Shown here piece after piece: positions 14,157 through 21,246 of a stretch of 27,300 nt of DNA. Location of the stretch: assembly GCA_945872035.1 (NCBI GenBank), contig CAMBYA010000001.1, positions 1-27,300 on the forward strand, written 5' to 3'. The notes under the pieces are model-generated. The model did no database searches. It saw nothing but the letters and a program-made list of their open reading frames with translations, and was not told the DNA's origin. The first letter of the stretch is position 1, and every line of letters starts with the position of its first letter. A program made the position numbers and the translations under genes. The DNA comes from Rhizobium sp. Q54. Its GTDB lineage: Bacteria > Pseudomonadota > Alphaproteobacteria > SMXS01.

Positions 14157-15187
14157 TTTTCCTTCTCCAGCAGGGCGCGCTTGCGTTCGATGCCCCAGCG
14201 ATAGCCGGCCAGCGCGCCGCCGATCCGGTGGACGCGGTGGCACGGGATGGCGACGGCGACGGCGTTGGAGGCACAGGCGCCGGCCACCGCGCGTACCGCC
14301 TTCGGCATGCCGAGCGCTTCGGCGATATCGGTGTAGGTGCGTGTCTCGCCCACCGGAATGGCGCGGAGCGCCTGCCAGACCCGCCGCTGGAACGCCGTGC
14401 CCCTGATGTCGAGCGGCAGGTCGAGGCCTAGATGCGGATCGTCGACGAAGGCGACCACCTGCGACACCCAGTTATCGAATTCCGGGTCGCCGGCCACCAG
14501 CCGCGCCTTGCTGAACTGGGCCCGCAACTCGCCGATCAAGATGTCCGGATCGTCGCCCAGCATGATGGCGCAGATGCCCTTGTCCGTGGCCGCCACCAGC
14601 ACGCCACCCAGCGAACTCCGGCCGATGGCGTAGCGGATGATCTCGCCGGCGCCGCCGGCGCGGAAGCGGGTCGGCGTCATGCCCAGGCTGGCGTTGGAAC
14701 CCGCATAGAACCGGCCCGACGAGCCGAAGCCCGCGTCGTACAGAGCTTCGGTGACCGTGCCCGCCTCGCCCAGCGCCGCGCGGACCCGGTTGTCACGCAA
14801 CGCCCGGGCGTAGCCGCGCGGCGTCAGGCCGGTGCGCGCCTTGAACACCCGGTGGAAATGGTAGGTGCTGAGTCCGGCGCCCGCCGCCAGCGACGCCAGG
14901 TCCGGCGTTTCCTCGGCGGTCTCGATGGTGCGGCAGGCATTCTCCACCAGCTCCGCCGTGCGGCCAGGCTCGGTCGGACGGCAACGCAGGCAGGCGCGAA
15001 ATCCCGCCGCCTCGGCCTCGCCGTTGGTGTCGAAGAAGCGGACGTTCTCGCGCCTCGCCCGACGCGACGGGCAGTCGGGCCGGCAATAGACGCCGGTGGT
15101 GACGACGGCATAGACGAAGCTCGCCGCCGGATCGCGGTCCAGCACGGCCTGCCAGCGGGATGTGTCGATGATCGCGGTCATTTCCAT
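14153..15187 (-). CDS. ada: Bifunctional Ada: transcriptional regulator and O6-methylguanine-DNA methyltransferase
   Basis: A 344-residue Ada of normal domain layout. The N-terminal zinc domain has C35 and C39 (GVYCRPDCPSR) and C66 and C69 (ACLRCRP), which take methyl groups from phosphotriesters. An AraC-type HTH domain follows (about 85-185, STYHFHRVFKARTGLTPRGY). The C-terminal alkyltransferase domain has the active-site PCHRV with Cys316. On methylation of the N-terminal cysteine, Ada activates alkylation-repair genes including its own operon. The ATG at 15187 follows AAGGACAGGATC. The stop overlaps the alkB GTG. All key cysteines are present, so both repair activities are expected. Confidence 0.96.
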   Translation of the reverse strand: MEMTAIIDTSRWQAVLDRDPAASFVYAVVTTGVYCRPDCPSRRARRENVRFFDTNGEAEAAGFRACLRCRPTEPGRTAELVENACRTIETAEETPDLASLAAGAGLSTYHFHRVFKARTGLTPRGYARALRDNRVRAALGEAGTVTEALYDAGFGSSGRFYAGSNASLGMTPTRFRAGGAGEIIRYAIGRSSLGGVLVAATDKGICAIMLGDDPDILIGELRAQFSKARLVAGDPEFDNWVSQVVAFVDDPHLGLDLPLDIRGTAFQRRVWQALRAIPVGETRTYTDIAEALGMPKAVRAVAGACASNAVAVAIPCHRVHRIGGALAGYRWGIERKRALLEKEK

Positions 15188-15284
15188 GATCCTGTCCTTC
15201 CGATTGAGCCGCGCAACGGCGCCGGCTTCAACCCATATCTATGGAAGGACGCAGCAGAGGACACTCCGGGTCTTGCGGTCGAAT

Positions 15285-16097
15285 TCAGCTTCCGAACGCC
15301 GCCGCGATGCGGGCGCGCATGGCTTCGTCGGGCAACGGCCCGTCGCCGGCGCGGGCATTGTCCGCCATGTGGGCCGGATTGGCCGTGGCGGGAATGGCGC
15401 AGGTGACGGCGGGATGGCCGAGGATGAATTTCAGCAGCAGCTGCGGCCAGGTCTCGCAGCCCAGCTCGGCGGCGAAATCCGGCACCTTGCGGCCGCGCAC
15501 CCGACGCGCCAGTCCGCCGCCGCCGAACGGCCGATTGACGATCACCGCGATGCCCTTATCGGCGGCCAAAGGCAGCAGCCGGCGCTCGGCCACCCGGTCG
15601 TCGAGCGCATAGTCGAGCTGGACGAAATCCATCGGCTCGGCGCGCAGGGCCGCTTCCAGCGAGTCGTGGGCGGTCGGCGTATAGTGGGTGACGCCCAGAT
15701 AGCGCACCCGGCCCTCGTCCTTCCAGCGCCGCAGGGTCGCGAAATGGGTGCGCCAGTCGAGCAGATTGTGCACCTGCATCAGGTCGACCCGGCCGAGCAG
15801 GGCGATGGAACGCTCCATCTGGGCGATGCCCGCGTCGCGGCCCGAGGTCCACACCTTGGTGGCGACGAAGGCGCGGTCCAGCGCGCCCATGCGGCCCAGT
15901 ACATCACCGACCACGCCTTCGGCCTTGCCGTACATGGGCGAGCTGTCGATCAGCGAGCCGCCGCCGGCGAACAGCGCCTCGACCACCGGCACCAGCGGCG
16001 CGGCGTCGCGCACGTCGAAGGCCTGCCAGGTGCCGCAACCGATCACCGGCAGCAGCTCGCCGGTCGAGGGAATGGGCCGGCGGTGCATGGTCTCCAT
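15285..16097 (-). CDS. Aldo/keto reductase
   Basis: A 270-residue TIM-barrel aldo/keto reductase. The catalytic tetrad is visible as D51 (SLIDSSPMYG), Y56, K81 (FVATKVW) and H110 (DLMQVHNLLDW). It uses NADPH to reduce aldehydes or ketones in the cytosol. The IPATANPAHMADNARAG segment near the C terminus matches the cofactor-phosphate binding loop (usually 'I-P-G-x-x-x-x-x-x-x-x-x-N'). RBS GGGAGACCCTG precedes the ATG at 16097. The protein is slightly short for the family (usual 270-330). It lies upstream of ada on the same strand, about 97 bases from it, but is probably separate. The physiological substrate is unknown. Confidence 0.88.
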   Translation of the reverse strand: METMHRRPIPSTGELLPVIGCGTWQAFDVRDAAPLVPVVEALFAGGGSLIDSSPMYGKAEGVVGDVLGRMGALDRAFVATKVWTSGRDAGIAQMERSIALLGRVDLMQVHNLLDWRTHFATLRRWKDEGRVRYLGVTHYTPTAHDSLEAALRAEPMDFVQLDYALDDRVAERRLLPLAADKGIAVIVNRPFGGGGLARRVRGRKVPDFAAELGCETWPQLLLKFILGHPAVTCAIPATANPAHMADNARAGDGPLPDEAMRARIAAAFGS

Positions 16098-16207
16098 CAG
16101 GGTCTCCCGCGTTTGCTCCGTTTAGATAGTCGCGGCGGTTTGGATTGCAGCGGCAAAAGCGGGCTGTTACATGACTTGCACGCCTGTTTCCCGGCAGCGA
16201 GGACCGC

Positions 16208-16696
16208 ATGACCCCATCGGCGCAACCGCCCATCACCGGCCCCGTCCTGCTGCTCGCGGCCTGCCTCGCCATGATCCTCGGCGCCTACGGGTTCCAGTAT
16301 ATCGGCGGCTTCGAGCCGTGCCAGATGTGCTACTGGCAGCGCTATGCCTATTACACGGCGATCCCGCTGGCGGCGCTGGCGGTTTTCGCCGCGGCGACAC
16401 GCGGCATGGTGGTGGCCAGGCTGCCGCTGGTCCTGACCGGCCTCGCCCTGCTCGTGGGCATGGGCCTCGCGGGCTTTCACGCCGGTGTCGAATATCACTG
16501 GTGGCCGGGTCCGGAAACCTGCTCGGGTCCGCCGGTGACCGGCGACATCTTCCACCAGGAGATCGGCCCGGGCCTGATCCGCTGCGACCAGACGCCGTGG
16601 TCCCTGTTCGGCGTGTCCATGGCGGGCTACAATTTCGTCATCTCGGGCCTGCTGGCGCTGTTCGCGTTCCGGCTCGCCCAAAATGGACGGCTCTGA
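16208..16696 (+). CDS. dsbB: Disulfide bond formation protein B (DsbB family)
   Basis: A 162-residue inner-membrane protein with four predicted helices (about 11-31, 47-63, 70-90 and 136-157). The first periplasmic redox pair is C38-Q-M-C41, followed by Y-W-Q-R45, the conserved arginine near the quinone site. The second pair is C105 (GPETCSG) and C126 (LIRCDQ). DsbB reoxidises DsbA and passes electrons to ubiquinone. The ATG at 16208 has GAGGA upstream. It is followed after 10 bases by coq7, needed for ubiquinone synthesis, so the likely two-gene operon joins a quinone-using enzyme with a quinone-making one. Confidence 0.92.
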   Translation: MTPSAQPPITGPVLLLAACLAMILGAYGFQYIGGFEPCQMCYWQRYAYYTAIPLAALAVFAAATRGMVVARLPLVLTGLALLVGMGLAGFHAGVEYHWWPGPETCSGPPVTGDIFHQEIGPGLIRCDQTPWSLFGVSMAGYNFVISGLLALFAFRLAQNGRL

Positions 16697-16706
16697 AAGG
16701 ACGGCC

Positions 16707-17255
16707 ATGACCGACGCCCCGAACCGCCTGCCCGGCGAGCTGACCCAGGACGACGTGAAGGCGCGGATGATCCGCGTCGACCAGGCCGGCGAGTATGGCG
16801 CGGTCCGGATCTATGAGGGCCAGCTCGCCGTGCTGGGCCCGCGCGCATCGGGCGCGGTGATCCGCCGCATGGCCGCGCAGGAAGCCCGGCACCTGGAGAA
16901 GTTCGACCGGCTGATGACCGAGCGCCGGGTAAGGCCGACGCTGCTGTCGCCGGTGTGGCACATGGCCGGCTTCGCCCTGGGCGCGGCCACCGCGCTAATC
17001 GGCGAGAAGGCCGCCATGGCCTGCACCGTCGCCGTCGAGGAAGTGATCGACGAGCATTATACGCAGCAGGCCGAGCGCTTGGAAGGCGACGACCCCGAAC
17101 TGAAGGCGCTGATCGAGGAATGCCGCGCCGAGGAGATCGAGCACAAGGCCGAGGCCGAGGAGCACGGCGCCCGCGAGGCGGTGGGCTACCCGCTCCTGAC
17201 CGGCGCCATCAAGACCGGCGCGCGGCTAGCGATCTGGCTGTCGTCGCGGGTTTGA
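16707..17255 (+). CDS. coq7: Demethoxyubiquinone hydroxylase Coq7
   Basis: A 182-residue di-iron hydroxylase. The carboxylate and histidine ligands are visible: E29 (VDQAGEYGA), E59-x-x-H62 (QEARHLEKFD), E111/E112 (VEEVIDEHY) and E143-x-x-H146 (AEEIEHKAEAEEHGA). Coq7 hydroxylates 5-demethoxyubiquinone at C6, the penultimate step of ubiquinone synthesis, on the inner face of the membrane. I chose the ATG at 16707 since AAGGA lies seven bases upstream and the conserved region begins there. The last residues (LLTGAIKTGARLAIWLSSRV) are the usual C-terminal amphipathic helix. It is co-directional with dsbB, 10 bases after its stop. Confidence 0.95.
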   Translation: MTDAPNRLPGELTQDDVKARMIRVDQAGEYGAVRIYEGQLAVLGPRASGAVIRRMAAQEARHLEKFDRLMTERRVRPTLLSPVWHMAGFALGAATALIGEKAAMACTVAVEEVIDEHYTQQAERLEGDDPELKALIEECRAEEIEHKAEAEEHGAREAVGYPLLTGAIKTGARLAIWLSSRV

Positions 17256-17263
17256 TTCTCGTT

Positions 17264-17282
17264 GTCATCCCGGCGGGATGAC
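17264..17282 (+). terminator. Hairpin after coq7, possible terminator or palindromic repeat half
   Basis: GTCATCCC-GGC-GGGATGAC is a perfect 8-bp stem with a 3-base loop, nine bases after the coq7 stop. It lacks a T-run, so termination is uncertain. It resembles half of the CGTCATxCCCGCG repeat family seen at 25425-25570. Confidence 0.45.
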
Positions 17283-17333
17283 GGCTGATGGGATTGCGAA
17301 TACACTCCCCGCGAACCAAGGGGAGGATACCAG

Positions 17334-18086
17334 ATGCTTGAAGGCAAAGTCGTGCTCGTGACCGGCGGCTCCAGCGGGATCGGCCGCATCACCGCGCAGG
17401 CCATCGCGAAGGCCGGGGCCAAGGTCGCGGTCACCGGCCGCCGGCCCGAGGAAGGCGCCGAATGCGTGGCGCTGATCGAGCAGGCGGGCGGCGAGGCGCT
17501 GTTCGTGCAGGGCGATGTGTCCCACGAAGCCGACATCGAGAAGGCCGTCGCCGAGACGGTGAAGAAGTTCGGCAGGCTGGATGCCGCGTTCAACAATGCC
17601 GGCATCGGTGCCGCGGGCGGCCGGCTCGCCGACATGGACGCCGACAGCTTCGACGACATGTTCAACATCAACGTCAAGGGCGTTTTCCTGGCGATGAAGC
17701 ACGAGATCCGCCAGTTCCTGAAGCAGGGGACGGGCGGCGCCATCGTCAACTGCAGCTCGGTGCAGGGCCACGTGTCCATCGCCGGCTCGGGCCATTATCC
17801 GGCCACCAAGCACGCCGTCGAGGGCTACACCAAGATGGCGGCGCTGGAATATGCCGGCGACCGCATCCGCATCAACGCGGTCTCGCCCGCCGTGATCTCC
17901 GACGGACGGCTGGGCTCAGGCCCGCTGCCCGAGGAATTCCAGCAGATGCTGCTCGACCTGCACCCGATCGGCCGCTTCGGCACCGGCCAGGACGTGGCGA
18001 ACTCGGTGATATTCCTGATGTCCGACATGGCCAGCTACATCACCGGTTCGTCGCTGGTGGTGGATGGCGGGTATATGGCGAAGTAG
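17334..18086 (+). CDS. Short-chain dehydrogenase/reductase (SDR, classical)
   Basis: A 250-residue classical SDR. The Rossmann cofactor motif TGGSSGIG is at 10-17, D61 (QGDVS) and the NNAG motif at 87-90. The catalytic tetrad is N113 (NINVKG), S142 (NCSSVQG), Y155 and K159 (YPATK). The stretch after the active site reads NAVSPAVI where 'P-G' is usual. It oxidises or reduces an alcohol/ketone with NAD(P)(H) in the cytosol. The ribosome site AAGGGGAGG precedes the ATG. It is 78 bases after coq7 with a hairpin between, so probably its own unit. The similar AGGGGAG leader to the oxygenase block is only suggestive. Substrate unknown. Confidence 0.9.
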   Translation: MLEGKVVLVTGGSSGIGRITAQAIAKAGAKVAVTGRRPEEGAECVALIEQAGGEALFVQGDVSHEADIEKAVAETVKKFGRLDAAFNNAGIGAAGGRLADMDADSFDDMFNINVKGVFLAMKHEIRQFLKQGTGGAIVNCSSVQGHVSIAGSGHYPATKHAVEGYTKMAALEYAGDRIRINAVSPAVISDGRLGSGPLPEEFQQMLLDLHPIGRFGTGQDVANSVIFLMSDMASYITGSSLVVDGGYMAK

Positions 18087-18089
18087 CGA

Positions 18090-18617
18090 ATGGAAGAGCA
18101 AGACACAGCGCGGCGGCCACGCGTCGTTCTGATCGCCTTGTGCCTGCTCTCGTTTGAAGTCTCGCTGAGCGTACTTAATCTATTCGCACTCTCGCCCCAG
18201 GCCGATCCTCTAGGTCCGCACATCAACTACCACGTCTGGCGCCTGCCGTTGATGTTGGCGCTCTATGGCGTCGGCATGGTCCTCATATACCGCATTACCG
18301 CAGGGTCATCCTGGGCGCGTTGGACTTATCTTGGGATTTTCCTCTTTGTCGTCGCAAGGGCGATCGAAACCGGGCTGGAACTGGGCACAGCTTTCGATGC
18401 GCTCGCCACGCACAACGCCCTGCCGCCACCGTCCGACGCTGACTACTTCGATTCCAGATCCTATCCGGGCCTGTTCGGCCTTGTCATGGAGGAATGGCGC
18501 ATCATCGTACACCTCATTGTACTGGTGCAGGCGCTATTGCTGTCGGTGTCGATGTTCCTACTCTTCACGCCAACGGCAAACCGCTGGTACATCTCTCGCA
18601 AAAGGCGCCAAGGGTGA
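18090..18617 (+). CDS. Four-helix membrane protein, hypothetical (related to the gene at 19049)
   Basis: A 175-residue protein with about four membrane helices: VVLIALCLLSFEVSLSVLNLF, LPLMLALYGVGMVLIYRI, WTYLGIFLFVVARAIETGL and IIVHLIVLVQALLLSVSMFLLF. It shares features with the protein at 19049: a W-A-R-x-T-Y-L motif before the third helix and a closing 'L-F-x-P...W' (LLFTPTANRWYISRK). The ATG is three bases after the SDR stop. Base composition is more AT-rich than the neighbours, consistent with transfer. I do not know its function. It is followed directly by what may be a broken higB tail and a higA-type gene. Confidence 0.65.
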   Translation: MEEQDTARRPRVVLIALCLLSFEVSLSVLNLFALSPQADPLGPHINYHVWRLPLMLALYGVGMVLIYRITAGSSWARWTYLGIFLFVVARAIETGLELGTAFDALATHNALPPPSDADYFDSRSYPGLFGLVMEEWRIIVHLIVLVQALLLSVSMFLLFTPTANRWYISRKRRQG

Positions 18618-18657
18618 GGCCGCCGAAGTCTATCTGGACGACCACAGCTACAGGTGA
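18613..18657 (+). pseudogene. Possible 3' remnant of a higB toxin gene
   Basis: In the frame ending TGA at 18655-18657, four bases before the higA ATG, the peptide GEAAEVYLDDHSYR resembles the end of HigB/RelE toxins (usually 'D-G-D-A-x-x-V-x-x-x-D-Y-H'). GC-biased third positions support former coding. Nothing upstream in this frame looks like a toxin; the membrane-protein ORF occupies the place. Weakly supported. Confidence 0.3.
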
Positions 18658-18661
18658 CGAC

Positions 18662-18970
18662 ATGCTGACCACCAAGCGCAAGCCCGTGACCGTCGGAGAG
18701 ATGCTGACCGAGGAATTCATGAAGCCGCTGGGACTGACGCAGGGCGCGCTGGCCGAGGCGATGGGCGTGCCGCGCAAGCATGTCAACGAGCTGTGCAACG
18801 ACCGGCGTTCGGTGACCGCGCCGACCGCGCTGATCCTGGCGCGGGTGTTCGGCAACAGCCCGGAGTTCTGGCTCAACGTGCAGCGCCGGACCGATCTGTG
18901 GGAGGCGATGAACTCACCGGCCGAACGCGGCCGCATCGAACGCGCCAAGCCGCTACAAAGTGCGGCATGA
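18662..18970 (+). CDS. higA: HigA-family addiction module antitoxin (XRE-type HTH)
   Basis: A 102-residue protein with a Cro/C1-type helix-turn-helix. VTVGEMLTEEFMKPLGLTQGALAEAMGVPRKHVNELCNDRRSVTAPTALILARVFGNSPEFWLNVQRRTDLWEA is the full HigA/VapI pattern, including 'F-L-x-P-L-G-L-T-Q', 'N-x-L-x-N-x-x-R-x-v-T-x-x-x-A-L-R-L-A-x-x-F-G-x-S-P-E-F-W-L-N-L-Q'. HigA binds DNA and neutralises HigB, normally encoded just upstream. Here the upstream gene is a membrane protein and only a possible 14-residue higB tail remains, so this looks like an orphan antitoxin. The ATG at 18662 has AGGTGA upstream. Confidence 0.9.
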   Translation: MLTTKRKPVTVGEMLTEEFMKPLGLTQGALAEAMGVPRKHVNELCNDRRSVTAPTALILARVFGNSPEFWLNVQRRTDLWEAMNSPAERGRIERAKPLQSAA

Positions 18971-19048
18971 ACTCCTAAACACCACACGAGGCTAGCGATC
19001 AACTCCCCGTTTGTGGCAAAATAAGCCGATATTGATAGTGGGGGCTGT

Positions 19049-19492
19049 ATGATGAAGCGCCGGCCTGAGATAAGACCCCAAGTTGTTACCTACGCTGTCG
19101 CCATATTGTTCATGGCGCTGATCGTCCGCGCCGTCGAGGTGATCATGGTCGGCCTGACTGACATGATGATGTCGGCCACCATTCTCGGGGTGACCGTCAT
19201 CGCCTTGGTCGCGCTGGTGGTGAAGAAGATATCCCTGGGCAGAAACTGGGCGCGGATCACCTACCTGTTCTACTTTGGCTATTCGCTGCAGTACATGGAT
19301 TGGGGGTTCCTGCTGGATATCCACCATCGCTACAGCGAACTGTCCTCAATCCAGGCGCTGGCCCTCGTATTATTCGTGCTGCAAATCTGGGCGATCTTCG
19401 CGCTTTTTTCTCCTCCCGGTGACACCTGGTTCCTGAAGCCGGAAAAGCCCCAGGAGCAAGCCGCTCAAGGCTCCAGCACCGCATCCCAGTAG
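19049..19492 (+). CDS. Four-helix membrane protein, hypothetical (related to the gene at 18090)
   Basis: A 147-residue protein with about four membrane helices: VVTYAVAILFMALIVRAVEV, MMSATILGVTVIALVALVV, ITYLFYFGYSLQYMDWGFLL and IQALALVLFVLQIWAIFALF. It resembles the protein at 18090 in having N-W-A-R-I-T-Y-L before the third helix and L-F-S-P-P-G-D-T-W-F at the end; this suggests duplicated members of one small family. The ATG follows GTGGGGGCTGT. Its last 28 bases overlap the 3' end of the convergent HNH gene. Base composition is lower in GC than the surroundings. Function unknown. Confidence 0.68.
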   Translation: MMKRRPEIRPQVVTYAVAILFMALIVRAVEVIMVGLTDMMMSATILGVTVIALVALVVKKISLGRNWARITYLFYFGYSLQYMDWGFLLDIHHRYSELSSIQALALVLFVLQIWAIFALFSPPGDTWFLKPEKPQEQAAQGSSTASQ

Positions 19493-20025
19493 AGGTAATC
19501 GCGCCAGCTTTCGTGCAAATAGTTGGGCGGGAAGCGCCGGCCGCGGTCCTGCAGATCGTGCTGGCTGGGGCGGAACGGCATGGTGCGTGGGTGCATGCCG
19601 GCCTCGCCCGGCGTGCGGCCGCCCTTGCGCAGATTGCAAGGCGCGCAGGCGGTGATGACGTTCTCCCAGGTGGTGATGCCGCCATAGGCGCGCGGCACCA
19701 GATGGTCGAAGGTCAGGTCATGCCGGTTGCCGCAATACTGGCAGGCGAACTCGTCGCGCAGGAACAGGTTGAACCGGGTGAACGCCGGGAACGGCGCCGG
19801 CTTCACATAGCGCTTCAGGCAGATGACGCTGGGCAGCTTGAACTCGAAGCTGGGCGAGCGGATCACCCGGTCGTACTCGGCGACGATGACCACCCGGTCC
19901 ATGAACACCGCCTTGACGGCGTCCTGCCAGCACCACAGCGAGAGCGGGTAGTAGCTGAGCGGACGATAGTCCGCGTTCAGCACCAGCGCGGGGCAACTCT
20001 CCAAAGTCGGTACGGCAGTTTCCAC
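19465..20025 (-). CDS. HNH endonuclease domain protein
   Basis: A 186-residue protein with a zinc-supported HNH domain: C95-Q-Y-C98, then the D107-H108-L-V-P core (LTFDHLVPRAYGG), and C127-A-P-C130-N131 (CAPCNLRKGG). The N-terminal part (VLNADYRPLSYYPLSLWCWQDAVKAVFMDR) and tail are those of a conserved alphaproteobacterial protein widely annotated only as HNH endonuclease. DNA cleavage is likely chemically; the role is not established and no restriction methyltransferase is adjacent. The start is a GTG at 20025 with GGAA-type leader. The 3' end overlaps the convergent membrane-protein gene by 28 bases. Confidence 0.9.
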   Translation of the reverse strand: METAVPTLESCPALVLNADYRPLSYYPLSLWCWQDAVKAVFMDRVVIVAEYDRVIRSPSFEFKLPSVICLKRYVKPAPFPAFTRFNLFLRDEFACQYCGNRHDLTFDHLVPRAYGGITTWENVITACAPCNLRKGGRTPGEAGMHPRTMPFRPSQHDLQDRGRRFPPNYLHESWRDYLYWDAVLEP

Positions 20026-20052
20026 AGGCGTTCCGCTTCCTTAGTCATCCCT

Positions 20053-20074
20053 GTCATACCAGATGGGGTATGAC
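20053..20074. repeat. Short palindrome GTCATACC / GGTATGAC
   Basis: An 8-bp perfect inverted repeat with a 6-base loop (20053-20060 and 20067-20074) lies upstream of the HNH gene. It has the same GTCATACC core as the longer element at 25425-25570. Confidence 0.6.
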
Positions 20075-20104
20075 GGCGTGATGACACCACCAAGTTTTGC
20101 ACGG

Positions 20105-20143
20105 ACCAAACGAGGTTTCAATTGGGTTGAAACCTCGTTTGGT
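20105..20143. terminator. Perfect 17-bp hairpin in the gap between the HNH and esterase genes
   Basis: ACCAAACGAGGTTTCAA (20105-20121) and its exact complement (20127-20143) form a 17-bp stem with a 5-base loop, followed on the plus strand by TGTATTT. It lies downstream of the minus-strand esterase gene, where it could end transcription, and just before a 44-bp repeat. It is also symmetrical enough to be part of a repeat unit. Confidence 0.6.
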
Positions 20144-20156
20144 TGTATTTCGCCGC

Positions 20157-20200
20157 GGCTTTCGGGCGGCAAGGCGAGTCCGCCTTGCCTGAAAGCGCTC
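20157..20200 (+). repeat. 44-bp palindromic repeat, copy A
   Basis: This copy contains GGCAAGGCG-AGTC-CGCCTTGCC and ends in TGAAAGCGCTC. Copy B at 20934-20977 on the opposite strand matches 40 of 44 positions by eye. The pair brackets the carboxylesterase gene. Confidence 0.85.
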
Positions 20201-20214
20201 CCATCCACCCGCCA

Positions 20215-20895
20215 CTATTTTTCCGGTCCCAGCACCCGCGACAGGAAGGCCTCGCCGAGGTCGACGCCGTCGGGGCCGATGCCGTGGCCGACATGGGCGG
20301 ACAGGTGCGTCTCCACCGGAACATGATTCCGGCGCAGGAAATTGGCAGCGGAATCCATCGCCATGGGCGGAATCATGGTGTCGAGATCGCCATGGACCAG
20401 CTGCACCGGCGGCCGCGAGCGGATCAGCGGCTCGAGCAGCTTGGGCGCGGCGATGGCGCCCGAATAGCCGATGATGCCGGCAACCGGCCGCTCCCGCGTC
20501 AGGCCCACATGCAGCGCCAGCATGGTGCCCTGGGAGAAGCCGAGCAGCGCCAGGTCCGCCTCGGTCAGGCCGGCCTTCTCCAGCAGGCGGTCGAGGAAAT
20601 GGTTCAGGATCGGCGCGGCGTAGGCCAGGCCCGCCTCGCTCTCGGCCGCCGAGAAATTGCGGATCGGCCACCATTGGTAGCCGATCTGGTAGCCATCCTC
20701 CATGCCCGCCACCCGGTCGGGTCCGTCGGGCGAATAGAACGCGGTGTGCGGAAACGCCATGCGCCAGCCCAGCGCAAGCCCGTTCAGGTCCTGCCCGCTG
20801 GCCCCGAAGCCATGACACAGCACGACGATCTTCCTCGGGCGTCCGCCGGCGAAGGGCGGCAGGGCGGGACCGGACAGTTTCGGCAGGTCGGACAT
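20215..20895 (-). CDS. Alpha/beta hydrolase, carboxylesterase/phospholipase family
   Basis: A 226-residue serine hydrolase of the carboxylesterase-2/phospholipase group. The nucleophile is S121 in GFSQG (119-123), with D172 (HGDLDTMIP) and H204 (HVGHGI) completing the triad. The early CHGFGASGQDLNGLA (27-41) supplies the oxyanion hole, as in 'L-H-G-x-G-x-x-x-x-D'. YQIGYQWWPI is the usual 'x-x-x-W-x-D/P' loop. It likely hydrolyses short carboxylic esters or lysophospholipids in the cytosol. AAGGAAGCACC precedes the ATG at 20895. Two inverted copies of a 44-bp repeat lie immediately on either side of the gene, which suggests the segment was moved or rearranged as a unit. Confidence 0.9.
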   Translation of the reverse strand: MSDLPKLSGPALPPFAGGRPRKIVVLCHGFGASGQDLNGLALGWRMAFPHTAFYSPDGPDRVAGMEDGYQIGYQWWPIRNFSAAESEAGLAYAAPILNHFLDRLLEKAGLTEADLALLGFSQGTMLALHVGLTRERPVAGIIGYSGAIAAPKLLEPLIRSRPPVQLVHGDLDTMIPPMAMDSAANFLRRNHVPVETHLSAHVGHGIGPDGVDLGEAFLSRVLGPEK

Positions 20896-20933
20896 GGTGC
20901 TTCCTTGAGGCGGGACGGTTGGCGGCAAAGATA

Positions 20934-20977
20934 GAGCGCTTTCAGGCAAGGCGAAATCGCCTTGCCGTCCAAAAGCC
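20934..20977 (-). repeat. 44-bp palindromic repeat, copy B
   Basis: Read on the minus strand this has GGCAAGGCG-ATTT-CGCCTTGCC and ends in TGAAAGCGCTC, differing from copy A (20157-20200) at four positions. It sits 38 bases upstream of the esterase start and 13 bases before the surviving GNAT fragment. Confidence 0.85.
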
Positions 20978-20990
20978 GAGACAAAATCCG

Positions 20991-21137
20991 ATCTGGCTGA
21001 AGGTGGCCGTCGCCAACGCGCCGGCGAGGGCGCTCTACGCCCGTTTCGGCTTCGAGGTCTACGGGCTGGAAAAGGCAAGCCTGCGGGTCGACGGCCGGGA
21101 CGTGGACCAGGAATACCGGGTACTGATGCTGCGGTGA
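20991..21137 (+). pseudogene. C-terminal fragment of a GNAT acetyltransferase
   Basis: Forty-eight codons ending in TGA encode LKVAVANAPARALYARFGFE, then VYGLEKASLRVDGRDVDQEY and RVLMLR. This is the end of a GNAT fold: the 'N-x-x-A-x-x-L-Y-x-x-x-G-F-x-x-x-G' motif and the final 'V-D-G-x-x-x-D-x-x-x-M' strand. The N-terminal acetyl-CoA binding part ('R-G-x-G-x-G/A') is missing. The frame is open further left but runs into repeat copy B, so the gene was probably cut by the event that placed the repeat. Confidence 0.75.
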
Positions 21138-21246
21138 TCGGCGCTCGTTTCTTTCCCGGCGCTGGTGGTTTTCCAGCGGCCGGGCCACGCTTGCGTTTCC
21201 CGGGCTTTGCTTCCAAGGTGTCTCGAATTCAACCGGCGGACGGCCC

